Source of the DNA: Pantoea rodasii
Lineage (GTDB): Bacteria; Pseudomonadota; Gammaproteobacteria; Enterobacterales; Enterobacteriaceae
Reading direction: 5' to 3'
Assembly (NCBI RefSeq): GCF_002095465.1
Contig: NZ_MLFP01000002.1
Coordinates: 1 to 64,000 of the forward strand
Length of the DNA stretch: 64,000 nucleotides
The stretch's first letter is position 1, and every line of letters starts with the position of its first letter. The notes under the pieces are model-generated. The model saw only the letters and a program-made list of their open reading frames with translations. It did not search any database and had not been told where the DNA came from. Shown in pieces: positions 8,738 to 17,732 of the stretch. The position numbers were made by a program, and so were the translations under genes.

Positions 8738-10231
8738 TTAATCCTTTTGCACCGCCACTTCCGGGCGATAGGTGGTCACCGAGACTTCACGGTCGCCGCG
8801 CGCCAGCCAGCGATAACAGCCTGCACCTAATGCCACACCAATAAACCAGCTAAAGTTGGCAACCGCATGCAGTGAGGGGATAAAGCTGATCACCAAACCA
8901 ATCGCAACAGAAGGCAGCAGTGCTGCGATGGCTTTCGGGTTGAAGCCGCCGCGATACCAATAGCGTCCTTTCGGGGTGTCATCAAACAGGTCGTCAACAT
9001 AGACTTTGCTGCGTTTAATCAGATAGAAGTCGGCCACCAGTATGCCAAACAGTGGGCCAATAAAGGCACCTAACACATCCAGCGTGTAATGAATCAATTC
9101 TGGTGACTGGAACAGATTCCACGGCGTCAGCAGCACGGAACCTACCGCAGCAATCATGCCGCCAGTGCGGAAGCTGATCTTCTGCGGCGAGCAGTTAGAG
9201 AAGTCAAAAGCGGGAGAGACAAAGTTCGCTACGATGTTAATACCGATAGTGGCGATGATCATGGTCAGCAGACCAATCGCTACCGCCACATCGTTGCCGA
9301 CCATGCTCACCGTCTCAATCGGATCGGTAATCATGCGGCCGAACAGCGATTGTGTACCAGAGACGATCACCACGGTGACGATGGAGAACAACAGGAAGTT
9401 AAACGGCAGGCCCCAACGGTTACCTCGGCGGATCTCCCCCATGCTCTTACCGTAGCGGGAGAAGTCACCGAAGTTCAGCAGCGGACCGGAGAAATACGAC
9501 ACCACTAATGCGGTGGCGGTGATCATCTGCCAGGTTTGCTCGCCGGTGCTCAGCTGTTTGCTGGCTAAGGTGAAGGAGATACCATCAAAACCGGTTTTGT
9601 ATACAATCCAACCGGCTAACGCTACCATCACCACGTACACCGCCGGACCCGCCACATCGATAAAGCGTTTAATCGCGCTCATGCCGTGCCAGAACACCAT
9701 CGCCTGCAGGAACCACATCACGCCGAAGCAGCACCAGCCGAGTTGAGATAACCCCAGCCAGCTGCTCTGTGTCATGCCGCTCAGTGAAGGGAAGAATTTC
9801 AGCAGCACCAGCATCAACGCGTTAGCCGCTAAATAGGTTTGAATGCCGTACCAGGCAAAGGCGATCAATCCACGGATCACCGCCGGGATATTGGCACCAA
9901 ATACGCCAAATGCCTGACGTGAAATCACCGCATAAGGCACGCCTGCCATCTGGCTGGGTTTGGCGACGAGGTTGGCACACAGCTGCACGATGCAGATCCC
10001 CACCAGCAGGCACAACAGCACCTGCCAGCTCGCCAGTCCCAGCGTAAAGAAGCTGGCGGCAACCACATAGCCGCCCATGCTGTGCACATCCGACATCCAG
10101 AAAGAGAAAATGTTATACCACGACCAATTCTGGTCGCGCGTCGGCGCCAGATCTTCATTACACAGGCGCGGACTGTAGTGGGCGTTGGCTCCAGAGGCCA
10201 CCCCGGAGGTCACTTCAGAATGATTTGGCAT
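8738..10231 (-). CDS. hpxC: NCS1-family nucleobase/allantoin permease
   Basis: Inner-membrane cation symporter of the nucleobase:cation symporter-1 family, 497 residues with about 12 hydrophobic segments. The NCS1 N-terminal signature is present (RDQNWSWYNIFSFWMSDVHS), with YGIQTY and SYFSGPLLNFGDFSRYGKS further on. Start 10231 follows GAGGAG and is preferred to an in-frame ATG 40 codons upstream. It is divergent from the GntR gene and allantoin enzymes, so allantoin is the likely substrate, as proposed for Klebsiella HpxC. Uracil, hydantoin or purines cannot be excluded from sequence alone. Confidence 0.85.
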   Translation of the reverse strand: MPNHSEVTSGVASGANAHYSPRLCNEDLAPTRDQNWSWYNIFSFWMSDVHSMGGYVVAASFFTLGLASWQVLLCLLVGICIVQLCANLVAKPSQMAGVPYAVISRQAFGVFGANIPAVIRGLIAFAWYGIQTYLAANALMLVLLKFFPSLSGMTQSSWLGLSQLGWCCFGVMWFLQAMVFWHGMSAIKRFIDVAGPAVYVVMVALAGWIVYKTGFDGISFTLASKQLSTGEQTWQMITATALVVSYFSGPLLNFGDFSRYGKSMGEIRRGNRWGLPFNFLLFSIVTVVIVSGTQSLFGRMITDPIETVSMVGNDVAVAIGLLTMIIATIGINIVANFVSPAFDFSNCSPQKISFRTGGMIAAVGSVLLTPWNLFQSPELIHYTLDVLGAFIGPLFGILVADFYLIKRSKVYVDDLFDDTPKGRYWYRGGFNPKAIAALLPSVAIGLVISFIPSLHAVANFSWFIGVALGAGCYRWLARGDREVSVTTYRPEVAVQKD

Positions 10232-10311
10232 GAAACCTGCTCCTCTAACATCATGGGAAAAATAATCACAGCGTGAAACGGTATTGCAGGATCCAGGCCA
10301 GAATTGATTTA

Positions 10312-10342
10312 TTGTATACAAAAAATTAATTTCACGTATACG
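10312..10342. promoter_or_regulatory. Two GTATAC palindromes in the hpxC-hpxS divergent region: candidate HpxS operators
   Basis: TTGTATACAA (10312-10321) is a perfect 10-bp palindrome, and CGTATACG (10335-10342) repeats its core. The two GTATAC centres are 22 bp apart, two helical turns, placing both on the same face of the DNA. The region lies between the permease and the GntR-type regulator genes. FadR-subfamily GntR regulators use short GT-N-AC palindromes of this kind; assignment to HpxS is inference. Confidence 0.6.
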
Positions 10343-10376
10343 ATGTGCCATGCACAGCCATTTGCCGGAGCAGGTA

Positions 10377-11099
10377 ATGAAGAGCGAAACAAGCCAGAAA
10401 ACGGCTGCCGATCTGAATGATCGCGACGAACCGATCTATCAGGCGTTGCTAAACGCCATTGTGGAACATCAGTTGCCACCGGGCAGCAAATTGCCGGAAG
10501 AGGCGTTGTCAGAGGTGTTTGGTGTCAGCCGCACCGGCATTCGCAAGGTGTTACAGCGCCTCGCCGCGGTGCAAATGATCACCTTGTCGCCCAGGCGTGG
10601 TGCACAGGTGGCCACGCCGGGCGTTGATGAGGCGCGCGATATCTTTGCCACGCGCAGCTTACTCGAGTGCGCCAATTTGCCGGCGGTACTCACTCATGTT
10701 CAGCCACCGCACCTTGCTGCACTGAGTACCTTAATTGAGGAAGAGCAGCAGGCTCACGAACAGCACGACGGCGCAGCGGCGATCCGGCTCTCGGCCGCCT
10801 TCCATATTCAGCTGCAGGCGATTTCCGGCAATCAGGTACTCACCGATATGGTGACGCGCTTAACCCAACGCTCATCATTAGTGATTGCCGCGTATGGCGC
10901 GCCGTGGCAGCGCGGCTGCCGTTGCGATCATCACGATCGGCTGGTGGATCTGTTACGACAGAAAGATCTGCCTGCGCTCACCGCAGCCTTACAGCATCAC
11001 TTCGAACATATCGTGGCCAGCCTGCATTTTGAGCGCAGCGGCGAAACGCTGCCCGATTTCTCCCGGTTATTTTCCGGTCACAATGGAGCCGCATCATGA
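10377..11099 (+). CDS. hpxS: GntR-family (FadR subfamily) transcriptional regulator HpxS
   Basis: DNA-binding regulator of 240 residues with an N-terminal winged HTH (PIYQALLNAIVEHQLPPGSK, then LSEVFGVSRTGIRKVLQRLA) and an all-helical FadR-type (FCD) effector domain. Its metal-ligand-like residues include HIQLQAISGN and the DHHDRL and HHFEHI stretches. Start 10377 is chosen because GGAGCAGG sits just before it; an ATG nine codons upstream lacks such a site. It overlaps hpxA by ATGA and is divergent from hpxC. By analogy with Klebsiella HpxS it controls the allantoin genes and itself. Confidence 0.85.
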   Translation: MKSETSQKTAADLNDRDEPIYQALLNAIVEHQLPPGSKLPEEALSEVFGVSRTGIRKVLQRLAAVQMITLSPRRGAQVATPGVDEARDIFATRSLLECANLPAVLTHVQPPHLAALSTLIEEEQQAHEQHDGAAAIRLSAAFHIQLQAISGNQVLTDMVTRLTQRSSLVIAAYGAPWQRGCRCDHHDRLVDLLRQKDLPALTAALQHHFEHIVASLHFERSGETLPDFSRLFSGHNGAAS

Positions 11100-11827
11100 G
11101 CCTGATTCAGGTGATCAACCCCAATACCAGCCAGGCGATGACCGAAACCATCGGCGCGGCGGCCCGTGCGGTGGCGGCGCCGGGCACAGAAATCCTGGCG
11201 GTGTGTCCAGATGAGGGCGTGCCGTCGATTGAAGGGCATTTCGATGAAGCGATTGCGGCGATGGGCGTGCTGGAGCAGGTCAGGCTCGGCAAAGCACAAG
11301 GGGTGAGCGGCCACATTATTGCCTGCTTCGGCGATCCGGGTTTGCTGGCGGCACGTGAACTGGCGAGCGGTCCAGTGATTGGTATTGCAGAAGCCGCGAT
11401 GCACACGGCGACGTTGGTGGCGACGCGCTTTTCGATTGTCACCACCTTGCCGCGCACGTTAGTGATCGCCCGCCATCTGCTGCAGCAATATGGCTTTACC
11501 CATCATTGTGCGGCACTGCACGCTATCGATTTGCCGGTGTTGGCGTTGGAAGATGGCAGCGGTGTCGCGCAGGAAAAAGTACGCCAGCGTTGTATTCAGG
11601 CTAAGCGCGAAGATGGCAGCGGCGCAATTGTGCTGGGTTGTGGCGGCATGGCCTCGCTGGCGCAGGAACTGACCAAAGAGCTGGGTTTACCGGTGATTGA
11701 TGGCGTCAGCGCCGCGGTGAAAATGGTGGAGTCGCTGGTGGCGCTGGGCTTTGGCACCAGTAAACACGGCGATTTAGATTATCCGATTCAAAAACCGCTC
11801 AGCGGCGCATTTCAGCACCTAAACTAA
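11096..11827 (+). CDS. hpxA: Allantoin racemase (Asp/Glu/hydantoin racemase family)
   Basis: Cofactor-independent racemase of 243 residues that would interconvert R- and S-allantoin so that both can be used. The family's two catalytic cysteines are visible: Cys77 (IIACFGDPGL) and Cys182 (IVLGCGGM). The N-terminal VINPNTSQAMT is the usual substrate-pocket motif. It overlaps hpxS by four bases and precedes the allantoinase gene by 34 bp, so the three genes form one operon. Hydantoin racemase is the main alternative, but the allantoinase neighbour favours allantoin. Confidence 0.88.
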   Translation: MSLIQVINPNTSQAMTETIGAAARAVAAPGTEILAVCPDEGVPSIEGHFDEAIAAMGVLEQVRLGKAQGVSGHIIACFGDPGLLAARELASGPVIGIAEAAMHTATLVATRFSIVTTLPRTLVIARHLLQQYGFTHHCAALHAIDLPVLALEDGSGVAQEKVRQRCIQAKREDGSGAIVLGCGGMASLAQELTKELGLPVIDGVSAAVKMVESLVALGFGTSKHGDLDYPIQKPLSGAFQHLN

Positions 11828-11861
11828 GGGCTGGTTGAGGACTGACTAAGGAATTTACAGA

Positions 11862-12821
11862 ATGAGCGATGTATCTGAAAAGAAAGAGTACAGCTTCAAC
11901 AAAAACTATCCGCGTGATCTGATTGGCTATGCGAACAATCCGCCGCACGCGCAGTGGCCGGGCAAAGCCAAAGTGGCGGTGCAGTTTGTCCTCAACTACG
12001 AAGAGGGCGCGGAAAACAACGTGCTGCATGGCGACGCCGGTTCGGAGCAATTCCTGTCTGACATCATCGGCGCAGCCAGCTATGCCGATCGCCACATGTC
12101 GATGGACTCGCTGTATGAGTACGGTTCACGCGCCGGTTTCTGGCGCATCCACAACGAATTCCTGAAACGCGGATTGCCGCTGACGGTGTTTGGCGTGGCG
12201 ATGGCGCTGGCGCGTCATCCCGAGATTGTTGAAGCGATCAAAGCAGCCGACTATGACGTGGTCAGTCATGGCTGGCGCTGGATCCATTATCAATCGATGG
12301 ATGCTAAAACCGAACGTCAGCATATGCAGCAGGCGGTGGATGTGCTGCGCGATCTGTTTGGCAAAGCGCCGACCGGCTGGTACACCGGCCGCGACAGCCC
12401 CAACACCCGCCGTTTAGTGGTGGAGAACGGTGGCTTCAGTTATGACAGCGATTACTACGGCGACGATTTACCGTTCTGGACGCAGGTGACCTGTCAGGAT
12501 GGCACGGTGAAGCCGCACCTGGTGATTCCCTACACGCTGGAATGCAACGACATGCGCTTTGCTTCGCCGCAAGGGTTCAACACTGCCGAACAGTTTTTTG
12601 TTTATCTGCGTGACACCTTTGATGTGCTGTATGAAGAGGGCAACACGGCACCGAAGATGATGTCGATTGGTATGCACTGTCGTTTACTGGGTCGACCCGG
12701 CAAATTCCGCGCGCTGCAGCGCTTCCTCGATCATATCCAGCAGCATGAGAATGTATGGATTTGCACGCGTCAGCAGATTGCCGATCACTGGATGGAGACG
12801 CATCCGGCTCCTGTCGTTTAA
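11862..12821 (+). CDS. hpxB: Allantoinase of the polysaccharide-deacetylase type (PuuE/HpxB)
   Basis: Hydrolyses allantoin to allantoate. This 319-residue protein belongs to the PuuE class recruited from NodB/polysaccharide deacetylases, unrelated to the AllB amidohydrolases of E. coli. Typical features are YPRDLIGYANNPPHAQWPG at the N-terminus, FVLNYEEGAENNVLHGD, the VSHGWRWIHYQSM segment and GWYTGRDSPNTRRL. A good RBS (AAGGAATTTACAG) precedes the start. It is the last gene of the hpxSAB operon and is convergent with hpxZ. Confidence 0.92.
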   Translation: MSDVSEKKEYSFNKNYPRDLIGYANNPPHAQWPGKAKVAVQFVLNYEEGAENNVLHGDAGSEQFLSDIIGAASYADRHMSMDSLYEYGSRAGFWRIHNEFLKRGLPLTVFGVAMALARHPEIVEAIKAADYDVVSHGWRWIHYQSMDAKTERQHMQQAVDVLRDLFGKAPTGWYTGRDSPNTRRLVVENGGFSYDSDYYGDDLPFWTQVTCQDGTVKPHLVIPYTLECNDMRFASPQGFNTAEQFFVYLRDTFDVLYEEGNTAPKMMSIGMHCRLLGRPGKFRALQRFLDHIQQHENVWICTRQQIADHWMETHPAPVV

Positions 12822-12847
12822 CAACGTGTAAAACTCCTTGCCGACTC

Positions 12848-12884
12848 TTTGGCCGATACGACATTGATTGTCGTATCGGCCAAA
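12848..12884. terminator. Perfect 16-bp hairpin between convergent hpxB and hpxZ
   Basis: TTTGGCCGATACGACA, loop TTGAT, then its exact reverse complement. Neither side carries a T-tract after the stem (GCCGCAC on the plus strand, GAGTCGG on the minus strand after AAA). It can act as a bidirectional transcription barrier or an RNA 3'-end stabiliser; as a classical terminator it is atypical. Confidence 0.6.
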
Positions 12885-12927
12885 GCCGCACAATTTACGT
12901 CACACTGACGACCGCCGGTTTATCGCG

Positions 12928-13311
12928 CTAGCTCATCAAACTCACCTGTGCCGCCACAATCCGCCAGCCATACGGCATGCGGATCCATGTCTGCTGCTGG
13001 CGACCGATCTTCTCCACGCCGGCACGGGTGAACTCGGTGCTGCACACCGCATAGTCATCACCAAAAGTGGTGATCACCGTATTACGCAGAGTACGATCCA
13101 ATCCTTTTGATGGCCGCGCCGCGCGGAAAGCACGGATTTCATCAATGCCATACAGATTCTCGCCCGCGCCCAGACGCACGGTGCGATCGTCATGCCAGAA
13201 CAGCTCATCCAGTACATCCACATTGTTGCTCACCAGCGCTTCTTCGTAGCGGTAAAACGCGGCGGTGACCTCAGCAAGCACGGCCGGACGATCAATGTGT
13301 TCAGGTGTCAT
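12928..13311 (-). CDS. hpxZ: Oxalurate catabolism protein HpxZ (AtzH-like, NTF2 fold)
   Basis: Protein of 127 residues of the AtzH/HpxZ group (formerly DUF3225) with an NTF2/SnoaL-like fold: VTAAFYRYEEALVSNNVDVL, LDELFWHDDRTVRLGAGENL, and a C-terminal MPYGWRIVAAQVSLM strand. In s-triazine and oxalurate operons it accompanies an amidase and a small AtzG-like partner; its own catalytic role is not established. The start lies only 2 bp after the stop of hpxY upstream on the minus strand, so it is the last gene of hpxWXYZ. Confidence 0.85.
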   Translation of the reverse strand: MTPEHIDRPAVLAEVTAAFYRYEEALVSNNVDVLDELFWHDDRTVRLGAGENLYGIDEIRAFRAARPSKGLDRTLRNTVITTFGDDYAVCSTEFTRAGVEKIGRQQQTWIRMPYGWRIVAAQVSLMS

Positions 13312-13313
13312 GA

Positions 13314-14711
13314 TTATGCATCCATCAGGGTGGTTTGAGGCAGGGTCAGCCCTTGCTGCTGTAGAGCCCAGGCCGCGCGCAGTGCCAAATGTTCTTTAAA
13401 CGGTGCGGCGATCAACTGCAGGCCAATCGGTAATCCGCTGGCAGTTTGCAAAGGCACCGTACACACCGGTAAGCCAAGGAAAGAAATCGGCTGCGTCAGC
13501 ATGCCCATGCTGGCGCGCGTCGGCAAATCCTGGCCGTTGATGTGAATGGTTTCCTGGCCAATGGTGGTGGCGGTGCAGGGGGTGGCAGGCGCGATCAGCA
13601 CATCGAATTGATCAAACAGTGGCATGACTTGCTGCTGGAAGTGACGGCGGAAACGCTGCGCCTGCACATACCACGCAGAAGGCAGCATTGCGCCCGCCAG
13701 CAGACGTTCACGGGAGTTCGGCTCAAACTGTTCGGGCATGCTGCGCAACGCGGGCAGGTAATGGTTTCCCCCTTCTGCCGCCGTCATGATAAAGGCCGCT
13801 GAGCGCGCGATTTCGGCATTTGGCAATGTAACTTCCTCGCTGGCATGCAGCGCTTTTGCCACCACCGCGACGGCCGCGCGTGCTTCCTCGCTGCACCATG
13901 TGGAAAAGAAGCCGCCCAGCACCGCGCTGCGAATGCCTTCTGCACCTTTGGTTAATCCCTCACTGACCGGCTCTACCGCCTGAGCAGCCTGGAAGGCATC
14001 CCCGCTATCACCGCCTTGCAGCGCATCATACACCAGGCTCAAATCTTCTACGGAACGGGCGAAGGGACCAATATGGTCGAGACTGGCGACAAAAGGATGG
14101 CTGCCGCTGCGAGATAAGCGGCCAAAGGTCGGTTTCAGACCAAAAATACCACATAGCGAAGCCGGCACGCGGATCGATCCATTAGTATCCGTGCCCAATG
14201 AGAAGTGCACTAATCCGGCAGCAACCGCCGCCGCCGAACCACCAGAAGAACCGCCCGCTACCCGTGTCAGATCCCGCGGATTATGGGTGGCGCCGTAATG
14301 GGTATTTTCGGTAGTGAAGCCGTAAGCATAGGCATCCATATTCAGCATACCGGAGAGCAGTGCGCCAGACTGGCGGAGTTTGCTGACGGCCCAGGCATCC
14401 TCGCGTGCTGCTGCGCGTTCACTGAACAAACTGGCTCCGGCTAAGGTGCTGTGTCCGGCGACATCAAACAGGTTTTTCACCGCATAGGGAATACCCGCCA
14501 GCAGCGGCAACTCATCGCCGCGCTGGCGCTGCACATCAACCTGCTCAGCCTCACGCAACATGCGCTGGCCGGTGACTTCGGTCCAGGCGTTCAGCGCTGG
14601 GTTATGCTGTTCGATTGCGTTTAGCGTTTGCTGCGCCACATCACGGGCGCTGATCTCACCCTGCTTAAGCGCATGGTGGAGTGACTTAATGGATAGCGAT
14701 GCCAGTTTCAT
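13314..14711 (-). CDS. hpxY: Amidase-signature hydrolase HpxY (AtzE family)
   Basis: Amidase-signature enzyme of 465 residues with a visible Lys-cisSer-Ser triad: Lys79 ([13 protein letters not shown]), Ser155 ([16 protein letters not shown]) and Ser179 ([17 protein letters not shown]). In the Klebsiella urate pathway it is linked to oxalurate breakdown; the exact substrate is inferred. Its start overlaps the hpxX stop by ATGA, implying translational coupling to the small subunit, as for AtzE with AtzG. Confidence 0.88.
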   Translation of the reverse strand: MKLASLSIKSLHHALKQGEISARDVAQQTLNAIEQHNPALNAWTEVTGQRMLREAEQVDVQRQRGDELPLLAGIPYAVKNLFDVAGHSTLAGASLFSERAAAREDAWAVSKLRQSGALLSGMLNMDAYAYGFTTENTHYGATHNPRDLTRVAGGSSGGSAAAVAAGLVHFSLGTDTNGSIRVPASLCGIFGLKPTFGRLSRSGSHPFVASLDHIGPFARSVEDLSLVYDALQGGDSGDAFQAAQAVEPVSEGLTKGAEGIRSAVLGGFFSTWCSEEARAAVAVVAKALHASEEVTLPNAEIARSAAFIMTAAEGGNHYLPALRSMPEQFEPNSRERLLAGAMLPSAWYVQAQRFRRHFQQQVMPLFDQFDVLIAPATPCTATTIGQETIHINGQDLPTRASMGMLTQPISFLGLPVCTVPLQTASGLPIGLQLIAAPFKEHLALRAAWALQQQGLTLPQTTLMDA

Positions 14712-14893
14712 GGATGAAACACTCCTGCCACTTCCAGCCGGTCATCCAGTGGCATCGCTATCAGCGGCGCAGCCATGGCGGCGATACGATTGAACTGCAC
14801 CAGCAATTCAGCGCGACGCGCTTCGTCCAATTCCAGTGACAGGATCTGTTCCATTTGAGCGATATAGGCCGCCCAGTCCGGTTGTGAATGCAT
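14708..14893 (-). CDS. hpxX: Small AtzG-like protein HpxX, partner of the amidase
   Basis: A 61-residue, mainly helical protein of the AtzG/DUF4089 type, with WAAYIAQMEQILSLEL and a C-terminal FNRIAAMAAPLIAMPLDD. In the atrazine pathway the equivalent small protein forms a stable complex with the AtzE amidase, and in a Glu-tRNA amidotransferase GatC has the same place. Overlap with hpxY by four bases supports a complex. The function here is inferred from family and position. Confidence 0.82.
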   Translation of the reverse strand: MHSQPDWAAYIAQMEQILSLELDEARRAELLVQFNRIAAMAAPLIAMPLDDRLEVAGVFHP

Positions 14894-14904
14894 GTTGATC
14901 TCCT

Positions 14905-16490
14905 TTAAAAACCGGCCGCGCTGCCGTTGCTGCGTGGATCGAAGGCACCTTCCAGCATGCCGTTGTTATGTCTGACAATGGCGCCGGCATGGCCAACGAC
15001 TTCACTGAAATCAGGCAGGAGTTCCACTTCATGGCCGAGCAGACGCAATTGCGCTAACGTTTCAGGCGCTATGCGGGCTTCCAGCTTGAGCGAATCCGAG
15101 GATTGGCCCCAGGTTCGTCCCAGTAGCCAGCGCGGCGCACTCACCGCCTGCTGCAGCGGCTGGCCCTGAATCACGTGACGGGTAAAGATGGCGGCCTGAG
15201 TTTGCGGCTGACCGTCGCCGCCCATTGAGCCGTACACCATGGTGCGACCATCTTTCAGCCGCGCAGCCGCCGGATTCAGGGTATGGAACGGTTGTTTGCC
15301 CGGCTCAAGCGCCAGCAGGTGGCCCGGCTGCAGGCTGAACGCCGCTCCCCGATTTTGCCAGGTGATGCCAGTGCCAGGCAGCACCACGCCGCTGCCAAAT
15401 TCGTGATAAATACTCTGGATAAAGGAAACGGCCAGCCCGCTGCTGTCCATCACACCCATCCACACGGTATCGCCAGGTCCACGGCCGGTTCCCCACGGCG
15501 CGGCTTGTTGATCATCAATCTGCGCCGCCAGCGTTGAAAGGTGTTCGGCATCCAGCAGGTTTTGCACATCGATATCGATATGGCGTGGATCGGTGATGTG
15601 TTTGTCGCGCAGGGCAAAGGCTTTTTTGGTGGCTTCGACGATGCGGTGCACCGTTTGCGCTTCATCGGCCTCCGCCATGTTCAGACGATCGGTTATCCCG
15701 AGGATAGCCAGCGACACCAGCCTTGCGTTGGCGGCGTCATATTCCAGATATCGCCCTCGCTGTGTGCCAGATGCAAAGGCGTGCAGCGACGCGCGTGTTG
15801 TTTCTGCAAATCCTCCAGCGTGATCGGCATGCCCAGCGCGGACATTTCACGCGCCAAATGATGTGCCAATTCGCCGCGATAAAAACTCTCTAATCCTTGC
15901 TCACACAGCACGCTGAGCGTGTTGGCGAGCGCGGGCTGGGTAAAGCGGCTGCCCGCAGCGGGAACGGTGCCATCGGGTAAGTAGGTGGCGGCAAAGCCTG
16001 GCTGATGCTGTAATTCATGCTGTTTAGCGGCGGTCGCGGCGGCTTGTGAAGCAGTGACGGGAATGCCATCAGCCGCATAGCGAATGGCATCACGCAGCAA
16101 ACGCGTTACAGGCAAGGGCGTGGCGCCCAGCTCTTTGGCCAATGTCAGCGCTTCATGCCAGCCACTGACGGTGCCCGCAACGGTCAGCGCGGCTTTGGGA
16201 CCCCGATGAGGAATGTGACTTTCGCCGTGGTAGAAGTCGAGATGCGCCAGAGCGCCGGCTGCGCCGCTGGCATCAATAGCAATCGGATCGCCTTTCGGCG
16301 GCACCACCAGCCAGAATCCGTCGCCACCTAAACCGTTCATATGCGGATAAACCACCGCGATGGTCGCTGCGGCTGCAACCATCGCTTCAAGCGCGTTACC
16401 GCCTTCACGCAGTACCGCCAGGGCACTTTCACTGGCGAGATGATGTGGGGTAACGGCCATGCCCAGCGGGGCCATGTTGCTCTGTATCAT
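14905..16490 (-). CDS. hpxW: Oxamate amidohydrolase HpxW (gamma-glutamyltransferase family), one base missing
   Basis: Ntn-hydrolase of the gamma-glutamyltransferase superfamily; the Klebsiella homologue hydrolyses oxamate to oxalate and ammonia. These enzymes self-cleave at a Thr that becomes the nucleophile; the candidate is the Thr in RGPGDTVWMGVMDSSG, about residue 342 of 528, leaving a small subunit of about 187 residues. The frame breaks between 15720 and 15721: the minus strand reads CAAGGCTGG where CAAGGCCTGG restores PPTQGLVSLAILGITD. A sequence error is likely. HpxX begins 12 bp downstream. Confidence 0.87.
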
Positions 16491-16521
16491 AGTGAACTCT
16501 TCATCATTGATTCTTATGTAG

Positions 16522-16567
16522 GGTGTGCATTTTGCGCACCTGGCTAGCGGTCGCCCTTAATGGCGAC
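16522..16567. repeat. Paired intergenic palindromes (GGTGTGC and GTCGCC types)
   Basis: Two adjacent inverted repeats: GGTGTGC-ATTTT-GCGCACC (16522-16540) and GTCGCC-CTTAAT-GGCGAC (16550-16567), nine bases apart. Versions of the same two palindromes occur in other gene gaps near 23.9, 31.1 and 39.8 kb, so this is a dispersed REP-like element rather than an operator unique to this site. Confidence 0.65.
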
Positions 16568-16677
16568 ACGACAAATCCGTGGAGTGATCTAAGCAAGAGC
16601 TGTTCCAGTTTTGGTCGGACATCAATGTGGATCGATTTATGCTAGCTTGTGATGAAACGAAAGTTACAGGACCGATA

Positions 16678-17517
16678 ATGAAACAGCTTGATGAACGCCT
16701 TCGCAGTCACTATCCACAATTGTCGCCGCAGGAACAGCGTATTGCGGATTTTGTGTTTGACCATTTTGATGACCTGATCAGCTACAACAGCGCAGAGCTG
16801 GCGCGGCTTAGCGGAGTATCGAAGGCCACAGTCAGCCGGCTGTTTAAACGCCTGGGCTACGAAAAATACAAGGACATGCGTGACGAGTTGCGGACGCTGC
16901 GTCAGAGCGGCATGCCACTCACTGATAATCGTGATGCGGTGCAAGGTAACACCTTGTTATCACGGCACTATAAGCAGGAAATGGCCAATCTCACCCAGTG
17001 GGTGAATAGCATTGATCCCCAGCAGTTTGGCGAAGTGATTCAGGCGCTGGGGGCGGCAAATCGGGTGTTTATCATCGGCATGCGTAACGCCTATCCAGTG
17101 GCCTTGCACCTCAGGCAGCAGCTGATGCAGGCGCGTCCGCAGGTGCATGTCTTGCCTCAACCTGGCCAGACGCTGGGCGAGGAGCTGGTGGACATCACGC
17201 CGGAAGATATTGTGGTGGTGATGGCCTTCCGCCGCCGGCCGCGCATCATCCGTCCGCTGATGCAGCAGCTGCAGCAGAGTAATATCCCGGTGCTGGCGCT
17301 GTGCGAACCGCAGGCGCAGGGCATTATTACGCTGGCGCACTGGCAGCTCTGCGCGCCGCTCGACAGCGTTTCTGCGTTTGATAGTTATGCCTCGGCAATG
17401 AGTTTGATTAACCTGTTGGCTAATGCGCTTTTGCATGAAATGTTGTCGCAGGGTCGCCAGCGCATTCATCAGATTGCCGATCTCTACCAGCATCTTGATG
17501 AGCTGGAACACCGATAG
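16678..17517 (+). CDS. hpxU: RpiR-family transcriptional regulator HpxU
   Basis: Regulator of 279 residues with an N-terminal RpiR HTH domain (LSPQEQRIADFVFDHFDDL, then ELARLSGVSKATVSRLFKRL) and a C-terminal SIS sugar-isomerase-like domain (VFIIGMRNAYPVALHLRQQL). Start 16678 is supported by family alignment from memory (MKQLDERLRSHYPQLSPQEQ) and by ACAGGA upstream; an ATG 17 codons earlier is less likely. It stands between the divergent hpxWXYZ operon and the hpxFGHIJK operon. In Klebsiella the RpiR protein HpxU represses allantoate genes, and the same role is inferred. Confidence 0.87.
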   Translation: MKQLDERLRSHYPQLSPQEQRIADFVFDHFDDLISYNSAELARLSGVSKATVSRLFKRLGYEKYKDMRDELRTLRQSGMPLTDNRDAVQGNTLLSRHYKQEMANLTQWVNSIDPQQFGEVIQALGAANRVFIIGMRNAYPVALHLRQQLMQARPQVHVLPQPGQTLGEELVDITPEDIVVVMAFRRRPRIIRPLMQQLQQSNIPVLALCEPQAQGIITLAHWQLCAPLDSVSAFDSYASAMSLINLLANALLHEMLSQGRQRIHQIADLYQHLDELEHR

Positions 17518-17530
17518 CGGGCACCGTTTT

Positions 17531-17549
17531 GGTGCTTTGCACCTTTTTT
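17531..17549 (+). terminator. Terminator after hpxU
   Basis: Stem GGTGC / GCACC with a TTT loop followed by TTTTTT. The bases just upstream (GCACC at 17521-17525) can pair with the same GGTGC, giving a competing hairpin, so read-through could be modulated. Confidence 0.7.
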
Positions 17550-17602
17550 GATCGCTCAATGCAACCAAGTTTGCCTCATATTATTCCCCTTATCTCTTGA
17601 TT

Positions 17603-17618
17603 GCGGCCCTCAGGCCGC
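17603..17618. repeat. GCGGCC-CTCA-GGCCGC palindrome
   Basis: A 6-bp perfect stem with a 4-nt loop in the hpxU-hpxF gap. A longer version (AGGCGGCC-TTGA-GGCCGCCT) lies between mtnK and fadE at 33559-33578, suggesting a repeated intergenic palindrome class. Confidence 0.5.
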
Positions 17619-17684
17619 CTGCCCATTGCGCACGATGTCGGACGGTTAACGCCATCGCCGTTGTTGGCACATTAGTTGCAAATC

Positions 17685-17699
17685 GATTCATCAAGAATC
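17685..17699. promoter_or_regulatory. GATTC-ATCAA-GAATC inverted repeat upstream of hpxF
   Basis: Perfect 5-bp arms spaced by five bases, 34 bp before the hpxF start codon and next to the hpxU gene. It could be an operator for the RpiR regulator HpxU, but no second copy was found in the hpxW-hpxU gap, so this is weak. Confidence 0.3.
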
Positions 17700-17732
17700 T
17701 TTTGTTTCACGATAAACTCACCGGGGTGCATA

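Noticed and set aside
15541-15861. Open frame of 106 codons opposite hpxW
   Set aside because: It lies antisense to the conserved hpxW coding sequence and has no recognisable product.
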